This document shows positions 1 to 10,360 of a stretch of 64,000 bases of DNA, piece after piece. Each line of letters starts with the position of its first letter. Within the stretch, counting starts at the first letter, position 1. The notes under the pieces were generated by a model, which was given only the letters and a program-made list of their open reading frames with translations, had not been told where the DNA came from and made no database searches. The translations under genes were made by a program, and so were the position numbers. The stretch lies in contig QWDQ01000002.1 of NCBI GenBank assembly GCA_003868215.1, positions 124,001 to 188,000 on the forward strand, read 5' to 3'. This stretch comes from Pseudophaeomoniella oleicola (Eukaryota > Ascomycota > Eurotiomycetes > Phaeomoniellales > Phaeomoniellaceae).

Positions 1-2991
1 CCTAGCGCTACGGCACCGGGAAGACTACACACAGAACGGTGGGAAGATGATATTTCTCTATATCCTCTGAATCATCGTCGTCACAGAACTCAAAGCGCAC
101 CCGTGGTCCCTGACCGTCCGTTACGGGCATCTGTTGGTGGTCCGTTGGAGTTTGGCCAGTGTGAATCACGAAAACAAATCATTCGCCGCTTGCATGATAC
201 GCTCGCCGATGTGTCCAACGCCGATTCTTCCGATCAACTGCCGGAAATGCTTCGTTTACCAAGAATTTGCGAGAACCGGGAAACCTGGCGCATATCATTC
301 TCTGCTCCTCAGCGAGTATCTAGCGTGGGGAGGAAGGGATCGGAGTCCCTGCCGCTGCTAGAACCACACGTACATGCGTCAGAGCATGTTATCAGAATTG
401 GGGAGCAAAATATACAGGAGAAACACGCGTCATTCACCCAGGTCAATGACGATTCTATCCTGGACACAATTACCTCGTATTGGAACCAGCAGACTCCTGT
501 CAAAGATAGCAAACAATCCAATTACTCTCCAGTGGTGCCGCATCAGACACCCATCAAGCCTGGGAAAGACTCACAGTCGGATGCTCCCGTTGTCAAAAGC
601 TCCGGCAATATTTCGGATATCGGGGTTGCCTACAGTCTGCGTTGCCCGCCTTTGGGATCCAGCCTGCAACATTTGGGTCTTCCATCGGACTCAGATCGAG
701 ACTCGATCCATCTGTTCAATATGCGTATATCCCAAAGACTCGCGTCTACTTCAGGGGTACCAATATCGTCTCCTTCAGATTCGTTTCATGAGTCTCAGCA
801 CGCTCGAGATATCACCAGTGCTAGTTCACCCAACAGGGGTTTTATAGCTAGCCCTCGTCATCTAGTTTCACCCATATATCCAACGGAGATTTTGAATACG
901 CCTTCGATTGATGAGCCGTATTACTCCACGGTCACATGGACGCCTCATGCTCGAGATGAAGACTCGTCTATCTATTTGTCGCAGAAGAGCAGTCCACCCG
1001 ACAGCCTGACCAACAGTCCTACCTACACAGCTGCGTTGCGCAGTTCTATAGAAGGACCATCGTGGTCAAGGGTCCGAGCTGATGAATATCTGGGTGATGT
1101 CCAGGGGGTGGGAAACACGGGCCATCTGTATGACGTTGACCCAGGATCATGGAATAGAGGCGACGCGATGGGAAACATACGAGGTAGCAGTGATCTAATT
1201 AGAGGGGAAGACCTGGTAGGTCCTGACAGATTATCCGTCGAGGAAACATGGCATCCTACTCGCACTAGAAAAAGGAGTAGGTTCACGGAGGAATTTGACG
1301 ACATCACGTCTAAGCAAAAGGGCATATCGCCGAGGATTAGCGTCACAGATTTTGCTATTCAGTTGATGGGAAAGCCTGAATCAGAAATAATGGGGAACGC
1401 TAGCTTGGCTGTTGATAAGGCGGGTAGCAAATCAAGCCGTAATAATAGCCACAGGCGGCTACCGAGCGGAACGGGACATATGTTGGGGTATGAATTGGCC
1501 AACGACCCGATCACAACGAGAAACATTTGGGACGATGGTAGGCAAGGATCTGATGAAGGATCGGCGGCGAGTGTGTGGGAAAAAGCTCTTAAGAACGCCA
1601 GAGAAGAACAACAGCTTGGACATCCTAGACATTCTCTCAGCAGCTCTTCGAGGGCTACAAAGTGGCAGGATGACCGAGAAAAGGCTCAAAGGTGGCATAA
1701 ATCCAGTAAACCGTTCACCAAACATGGATTGCTATCGGTGGGATCTGCCCAACCCCATAACGGCAATCATTCGAAGAAGAGAAAAGGCTCAAGCATGGAA
1801 ATCATTGAATCTATTCAGGCGTCCAGAGCAGGTGCAAGGAGTCCGATGTCAAGAAGCATCAGTCCTGACTTTCCAATGAGGCCAGCACGAAGTCTGGACA
1901 GGATTCGTCGTTATACGGCGTCGACCTTGCACCGGGCAAACAATAAAGTCCCGAGCTGGGCGAGGTTTCCGAGTCATACTCGGCACGAGAGGACTGGAGC
2001 TGCTGGAGCTGTTGACAAGGTTTACGTTAGGGATTTCTCACCTCCGACCCAGACTGCCATAGACATTTCCGATGAATCAAATAGCGAGAAGAGAAAGCGG
2101 AGAGGGAAAATCAACAAGAAGAGCCGTAAAATGACATTCAGTAAGCATACGGCTAAGCGTCTTTTGAAACAGTGGGCTCGAGCGTATCGCTCACAGTCAA
2201 GCGATCTCAGGAGGTTGAGAGCTGGTCATAGAAGTAGCATATCCAAAGGTGGCACTGTGGAGTATCCGGAGCTGGAGATCATTCCAGGTTTCTTCGGTGT
2301 GGGGCATGGAAGCAGCGTAGACGGGAGTAGTGACATCGAGGTTTTGAGCGGTGGCGAAGGGCTACCGCCGGGTCTCAGGAGTCTGTCAGCAAATGACACA
2401 GGGCATATTCATGGAAACACACAACAAGATCATGAGAGATGGACACCGTTAAGGCCCAGTAGACCAATGGATCGGCCTAGCGGGCGTCAGAGAGCCTACC
2501 GCGAAGACGGCATGGATGAAAATCCTGGGGAGAGAACGTCTGTTTTGTGGGCGACACCAAGGCCGTTGACAGCTGATTCGTCTCCATCTTTTTTCACGGC
2601 GGCATCTCGTCTACGACATCCTCTTGCGTCGTTGGGAGACGAAGAAACGTCTATATCTTTGCAAATAGCCACTTCAACGGATACAGATACAAGCCAAGAC
2701 CAGCAAGAAGACAGCTACGTTGACATGTCGGTCGGATCAGATACTGGAAGCGGACACGGACATCAGATGGCCACAATGTATGCGCTTCTGACGCCCCCAA
2801 AAATGCGTACGTCAAAGACCCTGGCTCGCATTCTGTCCAGTGATCAAGGCTTATTGAGACAGTCGGAGAGCACCAACGATGGCTTTGGGGAGAAATTGAA
2901 AGAGGAGGAAGTATTGAGCAAGGAAGGACTGATGAGATTGGTGGAGGGAATTGGGGGACAAGGGCATAGGGGGCGTGAGAGGAGCGACTAG
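1..2991 (+). CDS. Large disordered nuclear-type protein, 5' partial
   Basis: The reading frame is open from base 1 to a TAG at 2989-2991 (at least 996 codons), so the start lies left of the window. A GTG at 103 is only the first possible start codon in view, not a real start. The protein is rich in Ser, Arg, Gly and Asp and has no visible globular domain, signal peptide or membrane segment. A strongly basic patch near codons 690-760 (KRKRRGKINKKSRK, then AKRLLKQWARAYRS) could be a nuclear signal plus one amphipathic helix. Many SP/TP pairs suggest kinase substrates. The C-terminal part has LLTPPKMRTSKTLARIL and a short charged helix. I do not recognise the family. It is convergent with the KH-domain gene on the other strand, with 365 nt between the stops. 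Confidence 0.75.
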   Translation, partial: PSATAPGRLHTERWEDDISLYPLNHRRHRTQSAPVVPDRPLRASVGGPLEFGQCESRKQIIRRLHDTLADVSNADSSDQLPEMLRLPRICENRETWRISFSAPQRVSSVGRKGSESLPLLEPHVHASEHVIRIGEQNIQEKHASFTQVNDDSILDTITSYWNQQTPVKDSKQSNYSPVVPHQTPIKPGKDSQSDAPVVKSSGNISDIGVAYSLRCPPLGSSLQHLGLPSDSDRDSIHLFNMRISQRLASTSGVPISSPSDSFHESQHARDITSASSPNRGFIASPRHLVSPIYPTEILNTPSIDEPYYSTVTWTPHARDEDSSIYLSQKSSPPDSLTNSPTYTAALRSSIEGPSWSRVRADEYLGDVQGVGNTGHLYDVDPGSWNRGDAMGNIRGSSDLIRGEDLVGPDRLSVEETWHPTRTRKRSRFTEEFDDITSKQKGISPRISVTDFAIQLMGKPESEIMGNASLAVDKAGSKSSRNNSHRRLPSGTGHMLGYELANDPITTRNIWDDGRQGSDEGSAASVWEKALKNAREEQQLGHPRHSLSSSSRATKWQDDREKAQRWHKSSKPFTKHGLLSVGSAQPHNGNHSKKRKGSSMEIIESIQASRAGARSPMSRSISPDFPMRPARSLDRIRRYTASTLHRANNKVPSWARFPSHTRHERTGAAGAVDKVYVRDFSPPTQTAIDISDESNSEKRKRRGKINKKSRKMTFSKHTAKRLLKQWARAYRSQSSDLRRLRAGHRSSISKGGTVEYPELEIIPGFFGVGHGSSVDGSSDIEVLSGGEGLPPGLRSLSANDTGHIHGNTQQDHERWTPLRPSRPMDRPSGRQRAYREDGMDENPGERTSVLWATPRPLTADSSPSFFTAASRLRHPLASLGDEETSISLQIATSTDTDTSQDQQEDSYVDMSVGSDTGSGHGHQMATMYALLTPPKMRTSKTLARILSSDQGLLRQSESTNDGFGEKLKEEEVLSKEGLMRLVEGIGGQGHRGRERSD

Positions 2992-3356
2992 GTGGATTGG
3001 GAATTGTCTCCATCAGGTCGTTCGAGAAGGGATTGTAGCACGGCTAGGATAGATTGAGGCGGTGGAGAAGACGGAGTGCGCTGATTGTTATCTGATAGAC
3101 ACAACATCACGGTAGCTGCAACTATAGAAGAAGTAGTAGTCTTAGTTGGGCAAACATGCATGCATGCATGCTCTCGTATTGTATGCAATTATGAAGACAT
3201 TATGAGATCAAGAAAGAAAGGAAGAAGATGATGAAGACATTGTGTGGGTTGTTGCCCAAATTGATTTTTAAAGATTTTCTGTTCTGTAAGGTAGTTGTTT
3301 CTTGATTGTCTTCAATTTGATGGTTTTATTTTTTATTTCCCGTGAGGGGAGAAGAA
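2992..3356. other. Convergent 3' intergenic region
   Basis: This gap separates the stops of two convergent genes and should hold both 3' UTRs. The only visible structure is a short (ATGC)4 run at about 3156-3171. I see no gene. Confidence 0.6.
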
Positions 3357-5321
3357 CTACATTCCCGGTGGAGGGGGCACGGCGCTATAACTCCCTGGTG
3401 GTGCTCCGGTGCCTGGTGGAGGTGGAGGAGGTGCTTCGCTTGGTGGCGGAGGGGGAGCTGATGGATCTCCGGACGGAGGCAGGTGTGGGGAGGCTGAAGA
3501 GGGTGGTGCTTGTTGCTGCTGTTGGGCGGCTTGTTGTTGTTGAGCGTAGTATTGGTAATAGGCCAGGTAGTTTTGGTAGCCGCCGTATGCTGCGTAGGGA
3601 TCTGCAGTAGAAGGGTCTGCACCGGCTGCAGCGGCTTGAGCGGTAGGGCCGTTGGCACCGAAGTACTGGGCGTAGTAATCCTGGAGCGTTGCAGTTGTTG
3701 TTGGTGTGGGTGTGGTGCCAGGGGCAGGAGAGTGGGTAGATGGAGAATTGTAGTGATTGTTGTTGTTGTTATTGTATGAGGAGCGTTCTCCGTAACTGCT
3801 TGATCGGCCACCACCACCACCGCCGTAGGAACTGCCGCTGCGAGCGTTTGCACCGTAACCATCGAGGTAAGATCCATGGTGTTGTGGAGGTGGATTAGCC
3901 TTATGGCGCTCATATTGTTCACGGACGTTGGCTAGAAGATCCTCACAGAGTTCTTTAGCACGAGTGACTTCCCTTGGATCTGGGCCGGCGACATGGAGAT
4001 ACATCGGTTCATCTGATTCTTGACCGGTACCATGCTCCATGAAACCGGAACCGCGGCCTTTAATCTGAACACGACACCGGGTTTCCTGCTGGATGTGCTT
4101 GACATAGGCACCTCCTTGACCTACAACCTGAGCACGAATATTAAAACCAGGAAGAGATTCCATGTCGATAGGAATTTTCTCTTCGGGCCATTTGCGCTGC
4201 TCTTTGTCAGCTCATGAGACGACTCCCTGATTGTATCAGTACTTACCCGGCCAAATTCATCCCTTTCGAATTGCTCTGGTTCACGTCGACGGAAGCGGCG
4301 ATCGTCTACAAGATTAGGCAATTCTTGCTTCATGAGTTCATCGATTTTCTCAACGGCTTTTTCGAGTCCAGCTTTCGTCGTACTGGTAACGTGGAGATAG
4401 AGCGGGGGGTTCTGGATATTTGTCAGGACCGAGGTCGACCAAGCGGGTGAGGTACGTACTGCAGCCGTGGCCATGCTCTTATCAGGGTAATAGGATCCGC
4501 GGGTCGTGACATCTTTACACTGATGAGCAATCTGTACCTAAAAAGAAAAGTTTGTAAATTGAGGAAGCGTACCAGCGCCAGTTTCTTCTTTGATCTAGAT
4601 TCACGCATTTGAGGTCAGCAGGTGCAAATGGAGGGACGACAGAAAATGCTATAGCATGATATGGTAAGCTTTATGATCACCACACAAGGGACAGAAAGGA
4701 GACTATTCTGGCACAAAACCCGGGCCTTTGCCAAGATCAGTTGAACACGCTGAAAAGGAAGTTTTACCATCTTTTGAGTTGAACCTTTGGTCAAGGTGTA
4801 ACGGTTCCGAAGATCGTTAACTTCGATATCCTTTATGAAATCGCCGTCATCAACGTAGATATCGGGTTTGAGCTGGCCCGCGGCTTGGTCGGAGGAGGAG
4901 GTGGGAGTCCTGACGGGAGGACTCTGCGTCTAAGAATATGGTTAGTCCACGCTGATCTCCACGATAATTCGAGAGAAAGATGTACAGAGCGGATCGGAGG
5001 GACATCAACATGTTGAATGCCTTTCTTTGCCTGTAACTGCGCATTAATTCTGGCAGCCGCGGCAGCTAGGACAAGTCAGTTCGTGAGATTCAAGATCAAG
5101 GTGGGATGCGCACCAGCTGCAGCTGCCGGATCTACTGGCGTTCTAGAGTCTCGCGTCGGGGGGCTTCGAGGCTCCTTGCTCAAGGGACTGCGACTACGAC
5201 CAGACTCAGACTGACGTGAAATAGGTGAACGGGACCTGCGATCGAATCGTGAAGGCTTCCGCGGTTCTGGTTCAGTCTGGTCGAATCGGGAACGCTTTGG
5301 GCGCCGCTCTTCTTCAGCCAT
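3357..5321 (-). CDS. KHDC4/BLOM7-type KH-domain splicing protein
   Basis: Seven exons on the minus strand: 5321-5114, 5065-4986, 4929-4768, 4594-4573, 4512-4460, 4411-4247 and 4196-3357, giving 509 aa. All junctions are GT-AG and keep frame. The product matches the KHDC4 (BLOM7/KIAA0907) family, an RNA-binding spliceosome-associated group. The first KH region holds LRNRYTLTKGSTQKM joined to IKEETGADVTTRG. The second (about residues 240-320) holds VVGQGGAYVKHIQQET and the family block QIKGRGSGF...EPMYLHVAGPDP. The N terminus is an RS-like basic tail; the C terminus is Gly/Tyr/Asn/Gln- and Pro-rich. The true ATG is 5321; the codon at 5333 is TTG. Exon 4 is only 22 nt and is required to rebuild the conserved IKEETGAD motif. 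Confidence 0.9.
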
Positions 5322-5678
5322 GGCTCGCGACAAATGTACTAGAGTTCGCGACGAAGGTGCCGAGTATATATAAAGTGAAGAGGAAGATTCAACAGTCGAT
5401 GGCAGATCAGCATCAAGACGATGTGGATGTTGACTTGCGATCTTTTTGAAATAATGTGGACCTCCCGAATCAGTCAGTTCGGTGGACCCTTCGGCAGATT
5501 CGTGTTGAGCAGAAGTAGATTACCGTAGTAAATATATTCGGCATGGTATTTAGGCCATTATGGCACATCTAGATCTAATGTCTACCCTCTATGGGTACTG
5601 TTGGCTATAACTTATATACATTCAGGTTACAGTATTCGCAGCCAGATTTGTCCATATATCACCATATCATTAATACAT
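5322..5678. promoter_or_regulatory. Intergenic: KH-gene promoter and PPR-gene 3' end
   Basis: Both flanking genes run leftwards, so this 357-nt gap holds the 3' UTR of the PPR gene and the promoter of the KH gene. A TATA-like run (TATATATAAA on the plus strand, about 5365-5374) lies roughly 45 nt before the KH gene ATG. No coding signal is seen. Confidence 0.4.
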
Positions 5679-8387
5679 CTACCATTGCGGACGGAGTGAC
5701 TGCGAATAAGCCTGCTTCTTCCTCCACCACTGTTTGTCGTGGATGCCCTTGTCGATGTCGTTCAGGCAGTTTTGGACTACCATCTCCACGGTATGCCTCT
5801 GGCCATCTGTGGGCTTGTACCAGTGCTCCATGACATCGAAGTAGACTTCCTCTACCCGCCGACGGTCTCGCGTGCATGTTGAGAATGCTCGAAGTGCCCA
5901 TATAATGAGCCATTTGGATGGTCGGATTTTATAGTAATCGTCCGTCTCATTGCTTGAACCTTCCTGAAAGGGGAAGGGCTGAGGCTCATCCCTCCCTGCA
6001 GGATCTGCTGAAAGCTCTGCTTCCTCTTTCTCTTCAGGCGTTGCTGCAAAGTCCTTTAATAACCTTCCCCATGGCGTCTCATCAAAGATTTTTGACCTCA
6101 TAACTTCAATGTCGGATGGCATAATGCCCCTCTCTGTATACTCTTGAGATACGTCTTGAGCTGCAGGGGTAACAGCTCCCTCTCTAACATGTTCCGGAGA
6201 GGTAATAGCCGTGGAATTGAAGAACTCTTGCGCGGACAGTGTGTGACCGGACCTTGAGCCTGAGCCTGCGCTTGAACTATCCTGATTGGTTGACACATCT
6301 TTTCCAATCACAGAGACAGCTGAGGCCAATGGTTTGGCTGCAGAAGCCGACTTCATAGCGGTGTTGAAGACTTGCCACACCGATTCAAGCCGAGACGATG
6401 ACCATTTCGAGTGGCGCGTGTTACCGTTCATGGCAAAGCCTTTGAAAAGAAGTAGGAACGTCATCGAACTCAATCTTAGATTGAACAAACGGGTCATATC
6501 GTCAAGGAGAACAGTGAGCCGATCGAGGTTCCCGGTCTTTTCGGCATGATACGCGATAAGCGTGCGAAAAGTGACAGAATCCGGTGTCAAGTATGCTCTG
6601 GACTGTATCGCTGCATAACTGTCTGATGCAACGTTGCGAAGCTTTGGAGCATGAATGAGCACCCGTCGGAGATGACTGGAAGCCATTTGGGAGCCAAAAG
6701 ATTGAGCACCTGGTGGTGGATACCTCGTGAACAGCTCCCGAATCTCTTCATCACCATCATGAGGAAATTGCTTTCTAGTGTGCATACTTTTCATTCTCTC
6801 GTAAACCTGTTCCGCGGCTTCGCCTTCACCAGCATTGCATAGAGCCACCATGACTGTATTCAGGACCAGAGTATCGACGACTTCCCCTGCTTCCACAAAG
6901 TCGTGGTATGCCTGACGGACAGCATCGGCATTCTTGAGCTTCCCGCAAGACCATATATGACTGACACGACCCATGCGATTCAAGCGTAGACCGCGCCGGC
7001 TCATCTCCGCAAACAACTCTCTGGCAAGTAAAAACTGGCCTGCTTTGACAGCAACATCAAACAGGATATTAAATGTTGCGCTCGAGGCTCTGATTCCAGC
7101 CTCATTTTCCATCTTTTTCCAGTACTCAAGGGACCGTCTGACTTCCTCTTCGCCAACACTGTGGAATGATTTACCAGCGAGGTGGATGCCAGCGTTCCAC
7201 TCCGCCCTTGAGATTGGAACCTTTGCCGCCTGCATCTCATCGATGATGGAGAGATATCGGAGCATATTTTGCGGGGTCTTGGAGGGTGGTAAGGACATGC
7301 GTTGGAGAAATGTGCGAATAGTAGCTGAGGGTAAATGTTTGATCCCAGGCGATGGGAACTTTAGATAAGCATGGAACAACTGTTCATATGATGTTACCGG
7401 ATCTAACAGTAAGTCCACAAAATGCTCAATTGTTTGTATCTCCCTTATCTTATCCTTCCGCAGCTTGACGTCGACGGCTGCGAGCAGTTCAAGACCATCT
7501 GATGGCTGAGCTACGGCGTGAACGTGTTTTTCGGTGCCAGCAGGCGGGACATCCCAGGGCTGGTCCTCGAGAAAAGTCGGATTCGGGGATGCATCTGGGG
7601 AGCCGGCTGTATCGGCCTGTGTAGCATGAAAATACAGATCGACGAGGTTGAAGTAATCCTGCTTCGAGAACGGACGGTTGGGTCTTTCGTGTACCGCATT
7701 ATACACATCCAAGACTGTCCTAAGACCATGCTCCAGTTGCCTTTTTTGAGAGATGGTATGCAGTTCATGACGCGCTCTTCGAAGCTCATCCTCCAACCTC
7801 CGAACCTGTTCGAGTTTCTCCGTCTCCTCATGAATTGACCATTCTTGTGTTCTTGTATCGTCCTCTGTTACACCCTCAGGTGCTTGTCCGGGTTGGTGCT
7901 GCGGATAACAGGTAATTAAGTGTTCATCAAAAGCTTCTTCGGTGTAGAAATCGGCATCGCATAGAGAGCAAGTCTTGGGTTGGCGAAGCTGCTGTGTTCG
8001 AGCCTTCTGTTGTCTCTGTGTCTTTTCTTCTTGGGTCCAAATGTCGGAGATCGGGTCGATAGTATCATCCGCTTCGACTTCATAGGAATCGACATCCTCC
8101 GGCGATTTTGAGGGTTGTCGGTGGCGGACGGCATGCGCATAACGCCGATGAGATGCGAAGGTAGGCTGGCGAGCATTTCCCCGACATTGCCAGCCAGCAC
8201 GATTCGCTCCGAGGCCGTGGAATTGTCTCGTACATGATTTGTTGAATGCCAGGCTTTGTTGAAAACCTACATCAACGACATAAAATGTGAATGGTGAGTA
8301 TAGCACGGCACTGAGTATCTTGAGCTCTACCGCTGGAGTTGAGGACTTCCAGGCCCCTGACCACGCAGAGTTCGTGAGCGCAGGCAT
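5679..8387 (-). CDS. Pentatricopeptide-repeat (PPR) protein, probably mitochondrial
   Basis: A single 902-codon frame. The N-terminal 100 residues are poor in acidic residues and contain basic stretches (ASHRRYAHAVRHRQ), typical of a mitochondrial presequence. A short zinc-finger-like segment follows at about 140-165 (CSLCDADFYTEEAFDEHLITC). Helical PPR-type repeats occupy roughly 330-640, for example ATFNILFDVAVKAGQFLLAR, TLVLNTVMVALCNAGEGEAA and VTFRTLIAYHAEKTGNLDRL. Fungal PPR proteins of this kind bind organelle transcripts and act in mRNA stability or translation (the Neurospora cya-5 group is one example); the exact orthologue cannot be named from sequence alone. The first 30 codons include a hydrophobic run that could be intronic: a GTAGAG...GATGTAG segment would fit an intron of 64 nt but would break frame, so I keep the unspliced model. 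Confidence 0.8.
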   Translation of the reverse strand: MPALTNSAWSGAWKSSTPAVELKILSAVLYSPFTFYVVDVGFQQSLAFNKSCTRQFHGLGANRAGWQCRGNARQPTFASHRRYAHAVRHRQPSKSPEDVDSYEVEADDTIDPISDIWTQEEKTQRQQKARTQQLRQPKTCSLCDADFYTEEAFDEHLITCYPQHQPGQAPEGVTEDDTRTQEWSIHEETEKLEQVRRLEDELRRARHELHTISQKRQLEHGLRTVLDVYNAVHERPNRPFSKQDYFNLVDLYFHATQADTAGSPDASPNPTFLEDQPWDVPPAGTEKHVHAVAQPSDGLELLAAVDVKLRKDKIREIQTIEHFVDLLLDPVTSYEQLFHAYLKFPSPGIKHLPSATIRTFLQRMSLPPSKTPQNMLRYLSIIDEMQAAKVPISRAEWNAGIHLAGKSFHSVGEEEVRRSLEYWKKMENEAGIRASSATFNILFDVAVKAGQFLLARELFAEMSRRGLRLNRMGRVSHIWSCGKLKNADAVRQAYHDFVEAGEVVDTLVLNTVMVALCNAGEGEAAEQVYERMKSMHTRKQFPHDGDEEIRELFTRYPPPGAQSFGSQMASSHLRRVLIHAPKLRNVASDSYAAIQSRAYLTPDSVTFRTLIAYHAEKTGNLDRLTVLLDDMTRLFNLRLSSMTFLLLFKGFAMNGNTRHSKWSSSRLESVWQVFNTAMKSASAAKPLASAVSVIGKDVSTNQDSSSAGSGSRSGHTLSAQEFFNSTAITSPEHVREGAVTPAAQDVSQEYTERGIMPSDIEVMRSKIFDETPWGRLLKDFAATPEEKEEAELSADPAGRDEPQPFPFQEGSSNETDDYYKIRPSKWLIIWALRAFSTCTRDRRRVEEVYFDVMEHWYKPTDGQRHTVEMVVQNCLNDIDKGIHDKQWWRKKQAYSQSLRPQW

Positions 8388-10305
8388 AGAACACTAGACA
8401 TGATCTCACTGGTCCATTAGGCGCTGAAACATATGCATCGAGCTATTCGACGATTAGAAAAAGAAAAGCAGTTACTGTATAACAACAACAGATAATTGGG
8501 TTTATAGCTCGGGAAAGTTGGTATCAAGATGCAATAGAAATCTTGCCCGCGGAGCAATGGCTTGGCAAGCGGAAAAAGGCATCTCTTACCGTAGTAGAAC
8601 GCTGGCCGCCCTGGTCTCCGTAACAGCTACGGTGTCTAACATATTCCATAAACGCACTCCCCCCTGAAAACGAAAACAACGACCTAACATCATGCCCGCA
8701 TTGTGTAACCGTGAATAAGCATCAGTTTTGGTACGGAAACCAGCCACTCACTGAGGCAGAGAAGCAAGAGGGAGGGAGACTGAAGTAGGCCAGGCTACCC
8801 AATAACCCAATATGGCTGCCAACGCTTTGTTCTCAGTATTTCTCTAAGGGTGTGGGCAATGGAGATCCGTCTACTGTGAAGGCTGATGGTTGCTGGATCA
8901 TGAAAGGAACCCACCTTTGAGCTGCAATAACGATGAACGAGGAGAAAACACCAGTAGAGTCTTCAGATGAACAACTTCTGGCCTCAGCTCCTGCGTCACG
9001 GATGGTACGTTTTCGGTCTACGAAAGATCGGGAAATAATTGCCTCAATTTGCAGCTTCTCTCAACCCTGCGTAGAGGGAAATTAAGTCTCCTTTCGGGAT
9101 TTCTCAGTGCTCTTTCATTGGTCCTGGTCTGCCAGTTCTTTGTACAACACGAAAGAAGAGTCATTTCCCTTTTGTTGGCGTTGGGTTCTTGTGTAACTCA
9201 ATAAGCCTGTATACCTGACGCAGCTTTGTGCATTGATGGCGCGTCTGTTACGTCGAGACTGTTGGGTCTTCAGCGCCTCTCACACAGTTTGACCAGCCTC
9301 TCAGGCATGTTTGCTCATCATAGGTCTTGGTTCTCGAACAGGTGAGGCCGTCAATGGAAAACTTCACTGGGTATCAACTTTTTGATTCGTGATTCCATGG
9401 ATGGGTTGCTATCTCATCGGGCTCCAAGGAGGATCTATCTCCACCTGCAGTCCAATGCGGTGGTATAAAAGCATACTATCATCCATAGTCAGCTTTTTGT
9501 CCCTAAACAAGGGCCTGGCGATAAATTGCCAGAACATCACAATGCTCATATCATATTCATATACGCCTACCTTGACTAAAAACCGAACTTCTGACCTTGA
9601 CAGGGTTCTACTGGACGAAAGCTGTGGCGCATGTGAGAGACACGGCAACTCAACTAAACTTCCTAGATAGATTGATACAAGAAGGGTGTCACTGCAGGAA
9701 AGATGCAGATGCGGGGCCTTATACATCAATTGGCTGGCCCTGAGCCAATGGATTGGGAGTCGGTGAAGGGAGTTCTGTGCAAGGCTGCAGGTCACAGTGG
9801 CCTATCAGCTGATGCGCTGCAACCGCCGTCAAGATGCAAATATGACATCCAAATTGTGAGTGAGCGAGACCGTCAAGAGCCCCTGTACTCCAGTTGTCAT
9901 CAGCGGTGTTCCCAAAAGTCAATATTGACGCTTTTCACTGCACACATCCTGAAAAGTCCTGTTTCACGTCGAACAATCCCCAGCACTTGTACAACAGATG
10001 GAGGTGAATACCAGGGCCGGTTGTGTCACTTCACGAAGTGACAGGTCTTCCTGGGCCTGGAGGAGACAATTTGAGCGGTTGCCCTCCGCCTGGGGAGAAC
10101 GCCATGATGCTCAGATACAAGAAGGTCTCTTCCGTGTCAAGCTCATAGTTTCTTAGTTCTTCACCTTTACGCTCCATGATAATGCTTTTCCTGTGCCAAG
10201 TTAATGAGCTGATTGATTAAGCTTGCTTTCGGCCAATCCATTGGCAATTGCTGCTACTGCTCATTGACCCCCTCTTAAAGTCTTCGCACAGAAGAATTTC
10301 ATCTT
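8388..10305. other. Intergenic, no gene seen
   Basis: About 1.9 kb between divergent genes (PPR leftwards, UBA-like A rightwards). Open frames here are short, overlap one another on both strands and start or end without splice or domain support. It probably holds two promoters. I see no repeat or mobile element. Confidence 0.5.
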
Positions 10306-10358
10306 GTAAGCAACGGCCAGAATGCAAGAAGTGCAAAGAAAATACTAACATTGATCAG
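10306..10358 (+). other. Probable 5' UTR intron of UBA-like gene A
   Basis: A GTAAGC donor, an ACTAAC branch-point match and a GATCAG acceptor bound 53 nt ending two bases before the ATG at 10361. All three signals are near consensus for this genome. It is inferred from motifs only. Confidence 0.5.
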
Positions 10359-10360
10359 AA

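Noticed and set aside
3510-3779. Hydrophobic plus-strand frame opposite the KH-domain gene
   Set aside because: Antisense of the Gln/Tyr/Asn-rich tail; the apparent membrane segments come from CAA/CAG codons read backwards.
8280-8330. Possible intron inside the N-terminal part of the PPR gene
   Set aside because: Donor and acceptor exist, but removing the 64 nt shifts the frame away from the long coding sequence.
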